From contig NZ_FXAT01000017.1 of assembly GCF_900177725.1 (NCBI RefSeq), positions 95,245 to 159,244 on the forward strand: a stretch of DNA of 64,000 bases, given 5' to 3'. Within the stretch, counting starts at the first letter, position 1, and each line of letters starts with the position of its first letter. This DNA is from Paraburkholderia susongensis. Lineage in GTDB: Bacteria > Pseudomonadota > Gammaproteobacteria > Burkholderiales > Burkholderiaceae. This document shows, one piece after another, positions 49,958 to 58,981 of this stretch. The position numbers and the translations under genes were made by a program. The notes below the pieces were generated by a model. The model made no database searches. It saw only the letters and a list, made by a program, of their open reading frames with translations, and was not told the DNA's origin.

Positions 49958-50146
49958 AACGCACTCCGGTGCGCGCAATGGCAGCCTGAAGTACTGCATG
50001 CACGAAATGAAGCATCACACAAAGATCGCGCGGCCACGCTGATCGCGCGAAACAGGAAGCTTGTGGGTTGTTGCTTATCCGGTTCTGCGGCTCGCAGCGC
50101 AGACCGACCCATCCGGTATTCCGGCTATCACAACAAGGAGACGGAA

Positions 50147-51175
50147 ATGAAATTCGCAATGCGTCGTAACGTACTGGGTTCGCTGCTGTGTGGAGCAGTG
50201 CTCGCCAGCCTGTCGCTTGCCGCGCCGCTCGCGCACGCCAGCAAGGATCACCCGGAAATCGGCTTCTGTATCGACGATCTGCGCGTCGAGCGCTGGTCGC
50301 GCGATCGTGACTATTTCGTCGCCGCGGCGGAAAAGCTCGGCGCGAAAGTGTCGGTGCAATCGGCCGATGCGAGCGAGGAGCGTCAGATCTCGCAGATCGA
50401 AAACCTGATTTCACGCGGCGTCGACGTGATCGTGATCGTGCCGTTCAATTCGAAGACGCTCGGCAACGTGGTCGCCGAAGCGAAGAAAGCGGGTATCAAG
50501 GTCGTCTCGTATGACCGCCTGATTCTCGATGCCGATATCGACGCCTACATCTCGTTCGACAACGAGAAGGTCGGGGAAATGCAGGCCCAGGGCGTCTATG
50601 ACGTGCGGCCGAAGGGCAATTACTTCCTGCTCGGCGGCGCGCCGACCGACAACAACGCCAAGATGCTGCGCCAGGGGCAGATGAAGGTGCTGCAACCGGC
50701 GATCGACAAGGGCGACATCAAGGTAGTCGGCCAGCAATGGGTGCCGGAGTGGAGCGCTTCGACGGCGCTGCGCATCATGGAGGACGCGTTGACTGCGAAC
50801 AACAACAAGATCGACGCCGTCGTCGCCTCGAACGACGGCACCGCCGGCGGCGCGATCCAGGCGCTGGCCGCCCAGAACCTCGCGGGCAAGGTGCCGATTT
50901 CGGGCCAGGATGCCGACCTCGCGGCCGTCAGGCGTGTGATGGCCGGCACGCAGACGATGACCGTCTACAAGCCGCTCAAGCTGATTGCGGGTGAAGCGGC
51001 GAAGCTCTCGGTGGCGCTTGCGAAGGGCGAAAAGCCGGCGTTCAATGCGCAATACGACAACGGCAAGAAGAAGGTCGATACGGTGCTGTTGCAGCCGACC
51101 AAGCTGACGAAGGCCAACGTCGACCTCGTCGTGAAGGACGGCTTCTACACGCAGGCGCAGCTCGCGAGCCAATAA
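50147..51175 (+). CDS. xylF: D-xylose ABC transporter periplasmic binding protein
   Basis: The 342-residue protein has a signal peptide (NVLGSLLCGAVLASLSLAAP, cleavage after AHA) and XylF motifs: EIGFCIDDLRVERWSRDRDY, IENLISRGVDVIVIVPFNSK, VVSYDRLILDADIDAYISFD and ISGQDADLAAVRRVMAGTQT. It binds xylose in the periplasm for XylGH. Start 50147 follows CAACAAGGAGACGGAA. It lies 189 bases after xylA and is followed by a stable hairpin before xylG. Confidence 0.96.
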   Translation: MKFAMRRNVLGSLLCGAVLASLSLAAPLAHASKDHPEIGFCIDDLRVERWSRDRDYFVAAAEKLGAKVSVQSADASEERQISQIENLISRGVDVIVIVPFNSKTLGNVVAEAKKAGIKVVSYDRLILDADIDAYISFDNEKVGEMQAQGVYDVRPKGNYFLLGGAPTDNNAKMLRQGQMKVLQPAIDKGDIKVVGQQWVPEWSASTALRIMEDALTANNNKIDAVVASNDGTAGGAIQALAAQNLAGKVPISGQDADLAAVRRVMAGTQTMTVYKPLKLIAGEAAKLSVALAKGEKPAFNAQYDNGKKKVDTVLLQPTKLTKANVDLVVKDGFYTQAQLASQ

Positions 51176-51203
51176 GACGAAAGACGGGCGCGGCGTGATT
51201 GCC

Positions 51204-51234
51204 ACGCTTCCCGGGCCATGGCGCCGGGAAGCGT
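51204..51234 (+). repeat. Intercistronic hairpin between xylF and xylG
   Basis: ACGCTTCCCGG and CCGGGAAGCGT form a perfect 11-base-pair stem around GCCATGGCG, 28 bases after xylF and without a T run. Such structures after binding-protein genes protect upstream mRNA and reduce expression of the following membrane genes. Confidence 0.65.
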
Positions 51235-51271
51235 TGTCCGCACCCGCCCACCTTGCAGCGAGGCATAGCGA

Positions 51272-52831
51272 ATGACGCAACCTCTACTGACGATGCGTGG
51301 CATCGTCAAAGCGTTTTCCGGCGTGAAGGCGCTCGACGGCATCGACCTGACCGTCTCGCCGGGTGAATGCGTGGGCCTGTGCGGCGAGAACGGCGCGGGC
51401 AAATCGACGCTGATGAAAGTGCTTTCGGGCGTCTATCCGCACGGTACCTGGGAGGGCGAAATCACCTGGGAAGGCGAGCCGCTCAAGGCCACGAGCGTGC
51501 GCGATACCGAGCGCGCCGGCATCATCATCATTCACCAGGAACTGATGCTGGTGCCGGAGCTGTCGGTCGCGGAGAACATCTTTCTCGGCAATGAGATCAC
51601 GCTGCCCGGCGGGCGCATGAATTACGCGGCGATGTATCAGCGCGCCGACGAACTGCTGGGCGAACTCGGCATTAGCGGCATCAACGCCGCGCAGCCGGTG
51701 ATGAACTACGGCGGCGGCCATCAGCAACTGATCGAGATCGCGAAGGCGCTGAACAAGCGTGCGAAGCTGCTGATTCTCGATGAACCGTCGTCGTCGCTGA
51801 CCGCGTCCGAAATCGCGATTCTGCTCGACATCGTGCGCGATCTGAAGCGGCGCGGCATTGCCTGCGTGTACATCTCGCACAAGCTCGACGAAGTCGCGGC
51901 TGTTTGCGACACGATCAGCGTGATTCGCGACGGCCGTCATGTCGCGACCGAGCCGATGCATTCACTCACCACCGACCGCATCATTGCGCTGATGGTGGGC
52001 CGCGAGATCAAGAACCTGTTTCCGCGCGAGCCGCATCCAATCGGCGACGTCGTCTTCGAAGCGCGTAACGTGACCTGTTTCGACGTGACGAATCCGCGCC
52101 GCAAGCGCGTGGACGACGTGTCGTTCGCGTTGCGGCGCGGCGAAATTCTCGGCGTGGCCGGGCTCGTCGGCGCGGGCCGCACGGAACTGATGCAGGCGAT
52201 CTTCGGCGCGTATGCGGGTATGAGCGAGGCGAGTGTCGTGCTCGACGGCAAGCCGCTGAAGATTCGCGCGCCGATCGACGCGATTCGCGCGGGCATTGCG
52301 ATGGTGCCCGAGGATCGCAAGCGTCACGGCATCGTGCCGGGCCTGAGCGTCGGTCATAACATCACGCTCGCCGTGTTGCAGCGTTTCGCGTCGGGCGGGC
52401 GCATCGATTCCGCGGCCGAACTCGACACGATTCACACGGAAATGAAGCGGCTTTCGGTGCGCGCCGCGAACCCGATGCTGTCGATTGCGAGCCTCTCGGG
52501 CGGTAATCAGCAGAAGGCCGTGCTCACGCGCATGCTGCTGACCGATCCGAAGGTGCTGATTCTCGACGAACCGACGCGCGGTGTCGACGTCGGCGCGAAA
52601 TACGAAATCTACAAACTGATTTTCCAACTGGCGCAGCGTGGCATGTCGATCGCGATGGTGTCGTCTGAATTGCCGGAAGTGCTCGGCATCAGCGACCGTG
52701 TGCTCGTGATCGGCGAAGGCGAGTTGCGCGGCGACTTCGTCAACGACGGCCTTACGCAGGAGGACATACTCGGCGCCGCGATCCGCCCTGTGCATCTATC
52801 TTCGAACCCAACCGCAGCGAGTGCCGCATGA
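51272..52831 (+). CDS. xylG: D-xylose ABC transporter ATP-binding protein
   Basis: The 519-residue protein contains two ATPase domains. Domain 1 has Walker A GENGAGKSTL, a degenerate signature NYGGGHQQLIEIAKAL and Walker B LLILDEPSSSLT; domain 2 has GLVGAGRTEL, SLSGGNQQKAVLTRML and VLILDEPTRGVDVGAKYEIY. This double arrangement and the divergent first signature are normal for XylG. It drives the XylH permease. It overlaps xylH by four bases (ATGA), giving translational coupling. Confidence 0.96.
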   Translation: MTQPLLTMRGIVKAFSGVKALDGIDLTVSPGECVGLCGENGAGKSTLMKVLSGVYPHGTWEGEITWEGEPLKATSVRDTERAGIIIIHQELMLVPELSVAENIFLGNEITLPGGRMNYAAMYQRADELLGELGISGINAAQPVMNYGGGHQQLIEIAKALNKRAKLLILDEPSSSLTASEIAILLDIVRDLKRRGIACVYISHKLDEVAAVCDTISVIRDGRHVATEPMHSLTTDRIIALMVGREIKNLFPREPHPIGDVVFEARNVTCFDVTNPRRKRVDDVSFALRRGEILGVAGLVGAGRTELMQAIFGAYAGMSEASVVLDGKPLKIRAPIDAIRAGIAMVPEDRKRHGIVPGLSVGHNITLAVLQRFASGGRIDSAAELDTIHTEMKRLSVRAANPMLSIASLSGGNQQKAVLTRMLLTDPKVLILDEPTRGVDVGAKYEIYKLIFQLAQRGMSIAMVSSELPEVLGISDRVLVIGEGELRGDFVNDGLTQEDILGAAIRPVHLSSNPTAASAA

Positions 52832-54027
52832 CTCCCGAAGTGACTTCCCAACGCACCGACAATGCCGTGCCGCGAGGCGCATTCGGCGGCACACAGCGTA
52901 TTCAGCAGCTATTTGCACGTTACAAGATTCTCGCCTTGCTGATTGCCGTCGCCGTGATTTGGACTTTCTTTTCAGTGCTCACGCACGGCGCGTTCGTGAC
53001 GCCGCGCAACATATCGAACCTGCTGCGGCAAATGTCGATTACCGGCATGCTCGCGTGCGGCATGGTGTTCGTCATCATCGCGGGTGAAATCGATCTGTCG
53101 GTCGGCTCGCTGCTCGGCCTGCTCGGCGGCGTCGCGGCGATTCTCGACGTGAACCGCCACTGGCCGATCGGCGTGACGATACCGGTGGTGATGCTGCTCG
53201 GCGTGGCGGTCGGCGTGTTCAACGGATGGTGGTCGACGTACCGGCGCGTGCCGTCGTTCATCGTCGGGCTCGGCGGCATGCTTGCGTATCGCGGCATCCT
53301 GCTCGGCATCACCGGCGGCTCGACGATCGCACCGGTGTCGGACGGCTTCGTGTTCGTCGGCCAGGGCTACTTGCCGCGGCTCGCGGGCGACACGCTCGCG
53401 GTCGTGCTGTTCCTGTTATTGGCATTCCTGACGATGCGGCAGCGCGCGAACCGTCAGCGTTATCAGTTGCGCGTCGTGCCGCTCTGGCAGGACGTCGCGA
53501 AGGTGATCGGCGCGGGCGCGATACTCGCGGGCTTCGTCGCCACGCTCGACCGCTACGGCGGCATTCCGGTGCCCGTGCTGCTGCTGCTCGCGCTGCTCGG
53601 CATCTTCACGTGGATCGCGACACAGACCGTGTTCGGGCGCCGCATCTACGCGGTCGGTTCGAACCTCGAGGCGACACGGCTCTCCGGCGTCAACACCGAT
53701 CGCGTGAAGCTCGTCATCTTCGCGCTGATGGGGCTCATGTGCGCGTTCGCCGGCATCATCAACACCGCGCGGCTTGCGGCCGGCTCGCCGTCGGCGGGCA
53801 CGATGGGCGAACTCGATGCGATCGCCGCGTGCTTTATCGGCGGCACGTCGATGCGCGGCGGCTCGGGCACCGTGTACGGCGCGCTGATCGGTGCGCTCGT
53901 GATGGCGAGCCTCGATAACGGCATGTCGATGCTCGACGTCGATGCCTACTGGCAGATGATCGTGAAGGGCTGCATCCTCGTGCTGGCCGTGTGGATCGAC
54001 GTGATGTCGGGCTCGAACCGCCGCTGA
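52828..54027 (+). CDS. xylH: D-xylose ABC transporter permease
   Basis: The 399-residue permease has the ribose/xylose family segments LLRQMSITGMLACGMVFVII, AGEIDLSVGSLLGLLGGVAA, RVPSFIVGLGGMLAYRGILL and SAGTMGELDAIAACFIGGTS followed by RGGSGTVYGALIGALVMASL. About ten to twelve hydrophobic segments form the xylose channel with XylG and XylF. It is the last gene of the transport unit; a GC hairpin lies 24 bases after its stop. Confidence 0.96.
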   Translation: MTPEVTSQRTDNAVPRGAFGGTQRIQQLFARYKILALLIAVAVIWTFFSVLTHGAFVTPRNISNLLRQMSITGMLACGMVFVIIAGEIDLSVGSLLGLLGGVAAILDVNRHWPIGVTIPVVMLLGVAVGVFNGWWSTYRRVPSFIVGLGGMLAYRGILLGITGGSTIAPVSDGFVFVGQGYLPRLAGDTLAVVLFLLLAFLTMRQRANRQRYQLRVVPLWQDVAKVIGAGAILAGFVATLDRYGGIPVPVLLLLALLGIFTWIATQTVFGRRIYAVGSNLEATRLSGVNTDRVKLVIFALMGLMCAFAGIINTARLAAGSPSAGTMGELDAIAACFIGGTSMRGGSGTVYGALIGALVMASLDNGMSMLDVDAYWQMIVKGCILVLAVWIDVMSGSNRR

Positions 54028-54050
54028 TGAGCGGAGTTGCAACACGCGAG

Positions 54051-54074
54051 GCGTGCCGGCGCAACCCGGCACGC
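54051..54074 (+). terminator. GC hairpin after xylH, possible terminator
   Basis: GCGTGCCGG, loop CGCAAC and CCGGCACGC form a perfect 9-base-pair stem 24 bases after xylH. There is no T tract, so it may stabilise the message 3' end or act with Rho. The rest of the 346-base gap up to 54374 shows no gene. Confidence 0.45.
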
Positions 54075-54373
54075 CGCTGTCGCGCAGCCGCGCTTTGCGC
54101 TTTGCGGTTCGCGAATGGCGAATCGCGATTCGCCGTTTGCAGTTAATGAAACACCCCACGATTTCCTTCCCCCGCCTTCATCGCGCGTATTCCCGTACCC
54201 GCTGGCCGTTTGAAGCGGGCGCGCGCATTTAAGTCTCCCGCCCGCCTGTCCGTCTTATTACTATTCGCGAACGCAGCGCAAACATGGTCCGCCAACACGG
54301 TCGGGCGTCTGTGCGCTTTCGCCGCTGTCCCGCCATCGTGCGAGCCGATCGAGCCAAGCCATCGAGCCATGCA

Positions 54374-56644
54374 ATGTTAACGCGCAGAACCTTCCTGCTC
54401 GGCGGCGCCAGCGCGGTCGGCGCGCTGCTGGTCGGCTGGTCCGTGCTGCCGCCGCGGCAGCGTCTGACCACCTCGACCCCACTGCCGGCGCAAGGCTCGC
54501 AGATCGCGCTCAATGGCTGGGTCAAGATCGCCGCCGACAACAGCGTGACGATCATGATGTGCAAGGCGGAGATGGGGCAGGGCATTCACACGGGCCTCGC
54601 GATGCTGCTCGCCGAGGAACTGGACGCGGACTGGTCGCAAGTGCGTGTGGATGAAGCGCCGATCGACAGGATCTACAACAGCGTGCAGAGCATCGTCGAC
54701 GATCTGCCGTTCCGCCCCGACGACGATAGTCTCGTCAAGCGCGGCGCCGTGTGGATCACGCGCAAGGCGGTGGGCGAGTTTGGCACGATGATGACGGGCG
54801 GCTCGTCGAGCATCAACGACCTATGGACGCCGATGCGCGAGGCCGGCGCATCGGCGCGCGCGATGCTGATCGGCGCGGCGGCCGGGCAGTGGCATGTGGC
54901 GTCCGGCGAATGCCGCGTGGAAAAGGGCTATGTGCTGCACGCGTCGGGCCATAAGGCGAGCTTCGGCGAGTTGTCGTCGATGGCGGCGCAGCAGCCGCTG
55001 CCGCGCAAGGTCGCATTGAAGCAGCCCGCCGACTTCAGGCTGATCGGACAGCCCGTGCGCCGCATCGAAGCGGCGTCGAAAATCAACGGCACGGCGCGCT
55101 TCGGCATCGACGTATTGCCTACTGGTCTGCTGTACGCGAGCGTCGTGATGTGCCCGACGCTCGGCGGCACCGTCGCGCATTTCGACGACACACCCGCGCG
55201 GAAAACGCCGGGTTTCATCAAGGCATTCGCCGTAGCGCCGTATGCGGGCGGAACCGGCGGCGTGGCCGTGATCGCGGACAACCCCTATCGCGCAATGAGC
55301 GCCGTCACGGCGATCGCGGTGGACTGGCAGGAAGACGCGGCCGCGAAGGTGTCGAGCGCGGAGATCGAGCGCCGCCTTGTCGACGCGCTCGATGACACCG
55401 GCGCTCATGTGTACTTTCATCGCGGCAACGTCGACAGTGCGATGAGCCGCGCGGCGCGCACGATCGACGCCATGTACCACGTGCCGTATCTCGCGCATGG
55501 CGCCGTCGAGCCGCTCAACTGCACCGTGCAGGTTGCGGACGGCGCCGCCACTGTGTGGGCTTCGACGCAGGTGCCGGGGCTTGCCCGGCAGCACGTGGCG
55601 AAGGCGCTCGGCATCGATGCTGAGTTGGTCGACATGCAGCTGCAGTTATTGGGCGGAGCATTCGGGCGGCGTCTCGAACTCGATTTCATCGTCCAGGCCG
55701 CGGCGATTGCGCGCGAGGCGGAGGGTCGTCCGGTGCAAACGATCTGGTCGCGCGCGCAGGATTTCACGCATGATTTCTACCGGCCCGCATGTGCGGCCAG
55801 GCTCCAGGCCGGCTTCGACGAGCACGGCAAGCTGGTGGCGTGGCAAGCGAGGTCGGCGGGCCAGGCGATCGTGCCGGAATCGCTCGCGCGCTACTACGGA
55901 GTGCCGCGCATTCCGATCGACAAGACCACCTGCGAAGGCGCGTTCGACCAACCGTACGAATGGCCCGCCGCGCGCGTGTCGCACAAGATCGTCGAGTTGC
56001 CGGTGCCGGTTGGCTTCTGGCGCTCGGTCGGCCATTCGCACCAGGCGTTCTTCACCGAGAGCTTCACCGACGAAGCCGCCGTCACAGCCGGCCAGGATCC
56101 GGTCGCGTTTCGCGCGATGCTGCTCGCGCGGCATCCGCGTCACCTGGCCGTACTAAAACGTGTCGAAGCCTTGTCGGGCTGGGGACGTCCGCTCGCGCAT
56201 GCCGCTGACGGCGCGCCTTGCGCGCGTGGCGTAGCGTTGCACGAGGCGTTCGGCAGCGTCGTCGCGCAGGTCGCGGAGGTGTCGATTGGCCCGAACCGGC
56301 AGATTCGCGTGCATCGCGTGGTGTGCGTGATCGATTGCGGCTTGCCGGTGAATCCGAATCTGATCCGCCAGCAGATGGAAGGCGGCATCGTGTTCGGCCT
56401 TTCCAGCGCGTTGCAGAATGAGATCACGATCGTCAACGGTCAGGTGCAGCAGAAGAACTTCGTGGATTTTCCGGTCGTGCGGATGAATGTATGTCCGGTG
56501 ATCGAAACCGACATCATGCCGAGCCAGTTGCATCCGCAGGGCGTCGGCGAACCAGCCGTGCCGCCGATCGCACCGGCGGTAGCCAATGCGGTGTTTGCGT
56601 TGACCGGGCAGCGTTTGCGCACTCTGCCGTTGAAGCTCGCCTGA
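54374..56644 (+). CDS. Molybdopterin-dependent dehydrogenase large subunit (isoquinoline 1-oxidoreductase beta / aldehyde dehydrogenase type)
   Basis: The 756-residue protein begins with a twin-arginine type signal, MLTRRTFLLGGASAVGALLV, indicating export or membrane attachment in the periplasm. It has the xanthine-oxidase-family molybdopterin domains: GWVKIAADNSVTIMMCKAEM, GQGIHTGLAMLLAEE, LLGGAFGRRLELDFIVQAAA, GFWRSVGHSHQAFFTESFTD and the C-terminal catalytic Glu in QGVGEPAVPPIAPAVANAV. It probably oxidises aldehydes or N-heterocycles. It is followed after 44 bases by the iron-sulfur subunit. Neither a cytochrome subunit nor cofactor-insertion genes are next to it. Confidence 0.9.
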   Translation: MLTRRTFLLGGASAVGALLVGWSVLPPRQRLTTSTPLPAQGSQIALNGWVKIAADNSVTIMMCKAEMGQGIHTGLAMLLAEELDADWSQVRVDEAPIDRIYNSVQSIVDDLPFRPDDDSLVKRGAVWITRKAVGEFGTMMTGGSSSINDLWTPMREAGASARAMLIGAAAGQWHVASGECRVEKGYVLHASGHKASFGELSSMAAQQPLPRKVALKQPADFRLIGQPVRRIEAASKINGTARFGIDVLPTGLLYASVVMCPTLGGTVAHFDDTPARKTPGFIKAFAVAPYAGGTGGVAVIADNPYRAMSAVTAIAVDWQEDAAAKVSSAEIERRLVDALDDTGAHVYFHRGNVDSAMSRAARTIDAMYHVPYLAHGAVEPLNCTVQVADGAATVWASTQVPGLARQHVAKALGIDAELVDMQLQLLGGAFGRRLELDFIVQAAAIAREAEGRPVQTIWSRAQDFTHDFYRPACAARLQAGFDEHGKLVAWQARSAGQAIVPESLARYYGVPRIPIDKTTCEGAFDQPYEWPAARVSHKIVELPVPVGFWRSVGHSHQAFFTESFTDEAAVTAGQDPVAFRAMLLARHPRHLAVLKRVEALSGWGRPLAHAADGAPCARGVALHEAFGSVVAQVAEVSIGPNRQIRVHRVVCVIDCGLPVNPNLIRQQMEGGIVFGLSSALQNEITIVNGQVQQKNFVDFPVVRMNVCPVIETDIMPSQLHPQGVGEPAVPPIAPAVANAVFALTGQRLRTLPLKLA

Positions 56645-56688
56645 TGGGAAGAAGGGTTGGCCGAGGCCACGCGATTCAGGAGAAAAAC

Positions 56689-57174
56689 ATGGGAATACTG
56701 AATATCAACGGAAGCATGGTGCAGATCGAGGCCGCGCCGGACATGCCGCTGCTATGGGTATTGCGTTGCGATCTCGGTATGACCGGCACGAAGTTCGGCT
56801 GTGGCGTGGGCATCTGCGGCGCGTGCACGATCAATCTCGATGACGTCGCGTGCTTTGCCTGCCAGACACCGATGTCGAGCCTGCACACGCAGAAGATCAC
56901 GACGATCGAAGGCATGCAGGGCCGCGAGGCGCAAGCACTGAAGGCGGCGTGGATCGAACTCGATGTGGTGCAGTGCGGCTATTGCCAGAGCGCGCAATTG
57001 ATGGCGGCTTGCGCGTTGTTGAAGCACAAGCCGAATCCGACCGACGCGGATATCGACGCGGCGATGACGCCGGTGGTGTGCCGTTGCGGCACGTATCCGC
57101 GGGTGAGGGCGGCGATTCATCTGGCGGCGAAGGGGGTGAAGGAGGCGAAGGGGGCAAAGGAACGCCAAGGCTGA
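56689..57174 (+). CDS. [2Fe-2S] small subunit of molybdenum dehydrogenase (IorA-like)
   Basis: The 161-residue protein has a plant-type cluster (FGCGVGICGACTINLDDVAC) and the C-terminal cluster (QCGYCQSAQLMAACALL, VVCRCGTYPRVRAAI) typical of the two [2Fe-2S] centres that carry electrons from the molybdenum cofactor. It lacks an export signal and would be co-exported with the twin-arginine large subunit. ATG 56689 follows CAGGAGAAAAAC. The last 15 residues are Lys/Gly/Glu-rich and unlikely to be structured. Confidence 0.92.
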   Translation: MGILNINGSMVQIEAAPDMPLLWVLRCDLGMTGTKFGCGVGICGACTINLDDVACFACQTPMSSLHTQKITTIEGMQGREAQALKAAWIELDVVQCGYCQSAQLMAACALLKHKPNPTDADIDAAMTPVVCRCGTYPRVRAAIHLAAKGVKEAKGAKERQG

Positions 57175-57205
57175 ACACCCTCATGCCGCCCTCAGCAGCC
57201 CAGAC

Positions 57206-57298
57206 TCAGTTCGCCAACATCTCCACCATGGCGACCACCGCGGTAAAGATGCCGATGCATCCGCCCAACGTGACGACCCCCTGCATGAATGGCGACAT
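57206..57298 (-). CDS. Possible 30-residue single-pass membrane protein
   Basis: A minus-strand frame of 30 codons reads MSPFMQGVVTLGGCIGIFTA then VVAMVEMLAN, a clean hydrophobic helix with polar ends. It lies 94 bases downstream of the outer-membrane factor gene in the same orientation. No strong ribosome binding site is present (GGGGTCACAT precedes it), and an imperfect GTGAC...GTCAC inverted repeat lies just upstream. It could be real or chance; the family is unknown. Confidence 0.25.
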   Translation of the reverse strand: MSPFMQGVVTLGGCIGIFTAVVAMVEMLAN

Positions 57299-57391
57299 AT
57301 GTGACCCCGTAGCGTGTAGTGGTGTCACGTATTTAACCGAAAACGAAAGCAAAAAGAAAGATTTTCAAAAATAATTCGTAAGGTAAGTCGG

Positions 57392-58981
57392 TCAGGGTGT
57401 TTTGCTGGTTGCGGTTGCCGGCGTGGCTGCTGCCGCCTTGGCCGCGACAGGTGTGGCCTTCAGCTGCGGCGGCGTTTCGCCCGGCGTACTCTGTCCCCCG
57501 ACTTCCCAGCCGCCGCCGAGCGAGAGGAACAGGTTGACCTGATCGGCCGCCACCTGGCCTTCCGCGGCCGCCAACTGCGATTTCGCCGCTGTCAGCGTGC
57601 GCGTCGCGTCCAGATCGGAGATGAACGACTCGCGTCCGCTGAGATACAGCCGATGCGTTTCATCCGCCGATTGCGCCGCCGACTTCAGCGCCGCGCGCAG
57701 CGATTCGGCGCGCTCGTAGTCCGACGCATAGGTCGCAAGGTTGGTCTCGGTTTCACGCAGCGCAGTCAGCACCACGCCGTCGAACTTCGCGAGCGCGGCC
57801 TGGCTCGATGCTTCCGCTTCGCGCACGCGTTGGCGCGCGCCGTTGATCGGGAAGTCCCAACTGATGAGCGGACCGAAGGCCCAGCGCGCCGTCGGCGACG
57901 TGCCGATGTCTTCGAGAACGCCGGTGAAGCCGGTTGACGCGCCGATGCTCACGCTCGGATAGAGCGCCGCGGTCGCGACGCCGATGCGCGCCGTCGACGC
58001 CGCGAGCTGACGCTCGGCTTCGTGCACGTCCGGGCGGCGGCGCAGCAGCGCGGCGCCGTCGCCGATCGGAATCGGCTGGCTGATTTGCGGCAGCCGGTCG
58101 CACGCGAGCACGGCTGGCGGCAGATCGGACGGCGCACGCGCGAGCAGCGCCGCGAGCTGGTATTGCGCGATCTTGCGGCGCGCCGTGTAGCGCGGGATGT
58201 CGGCCGCCAGGTTCTCGACCTGGGTCTGGCCGCGCGTGACTTCGGTCTGATTGCCGCGGCCCGCGTCGCGCAGACGGCGCGACACGTCCACCCGCTCCTT
58301 CTGCAGCGTGAGTGATTGCTGCGCGATGCGCAGCTCCTCGGCCGCCGAGCATTGCTCGACGTAGGAGCGCACCACGTCCGCCACCACGGTGATGCGCGCG
58401 AGGTCGCCCGCCGCTTCCACCGCCTCGGTGTCCGCCGATGCCGCTTCGACGCCGCGGCGCAGCTTGCCGAACAGATCGATTTCGTACGAGACGTTGATGC
58501 CGAGGTCGGCTTCGTTCACGACCGGCAGTTTCTCGGTGAGCAGGTATTGCTCGGCCGATTCCTGCGCGCGTTCGACCACGGCCGACGCGCTGCCCGAAAA
58601 GCCGCCCTGGGCTTGAGCGACGCCCAGCGCCTCGCGCGAGCGCGCGAGATTCGCGGCCGCGACGCGCAAGTCGGTGTTCGATTTCAGCGCTTCGTCGACG
58701 AGGCCGTTCAGCACCGGATCGTCGTATAGCTTCCACCAGACGGTCGGCATGTTGCGGGTCGACGTCAGCGTGGGGTCGGCGCCTTCGAGCGCTCCATTGG
58801 CGAGCGGCGCGTTGACGAGCGCCTGCTTCGGCAGCGCGTAGTTGGGGCCGACGTTGATGCAGCCGTTCAGCGCGACGGCGAGCGGCAACAGCGGGAGCAA
58901 CGGAAGCAGCGGACGAAGTGGGCGCAGCGGCGGCAGCGCGGGCAGCCGCGCGAGCGAGGACAGGGCGCGCGCGAGCTTCAT
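57392..58981 (-). CDS. RND/AaeAB-type efflux outer-membrane lipoprotein (NodT/OprM family)
   Basis: The 529-residue protein is a TolC-like outer-membrane factor with a lipobox at C41 (AVALNGC) and the NodT pattern NVGPNYALPKQALVN, then WWKLYDDPVLNGLVDEALKS, NTDLRVAAANLARSREALG, and the repeated GRGNQTEVTRGQTQ and RRRPDVHEAERQLAASTARI segments. Its signal sequence holds an unusual Leu-Pro repeat (PLRPLLPLLPLLPLA). It overlaps the adaptor gene by four bases and is the exit duct for the AaeAB-like pump. Confidence 0.94.
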   Translation of the reverse strand: MKLARALSSLARLPALPPLRPLRPLLPLLPLLPLAVALNGCINVGPNYALPKQALVNAPLANGALEGADPTLTSTRNMPTVWWKLYDDPVLNGLVDEALKSNTDLRVAAANLARSREALGVAQAQGGFSGSASAVVERAQESAEQYLLTEKLPVVNEADLGINVSYEIDLFGKLRRGVEAASADTEAVEAAGDLARITVVADVVRSYVEQCSAAEELRIAQQSLTLQKERVDVSRRLRDAGRGNQTEVTRGQTQVENLAADIPRYTARRKIAQYQLAALLARAPSDLPPAVLACDRLPQISQPIPIGDGAALLRRRPDVHEAERQLAASTARIGVATAALYPSVSIGASTGFTGVLEDIGTSPTARWAFGPLISWDFPINGARQRVREAEASSQAALAKFDGVVLTALRETETNLATYASDYERAESLRAALKSAAQSADETHRLYLSGRESFISDLDATRTLTAAKSQLAAAEGQVAADQVNLFLSLGGGWEVGGQSTPGETPPQLKATPVAAKAAAATPATATSKTP

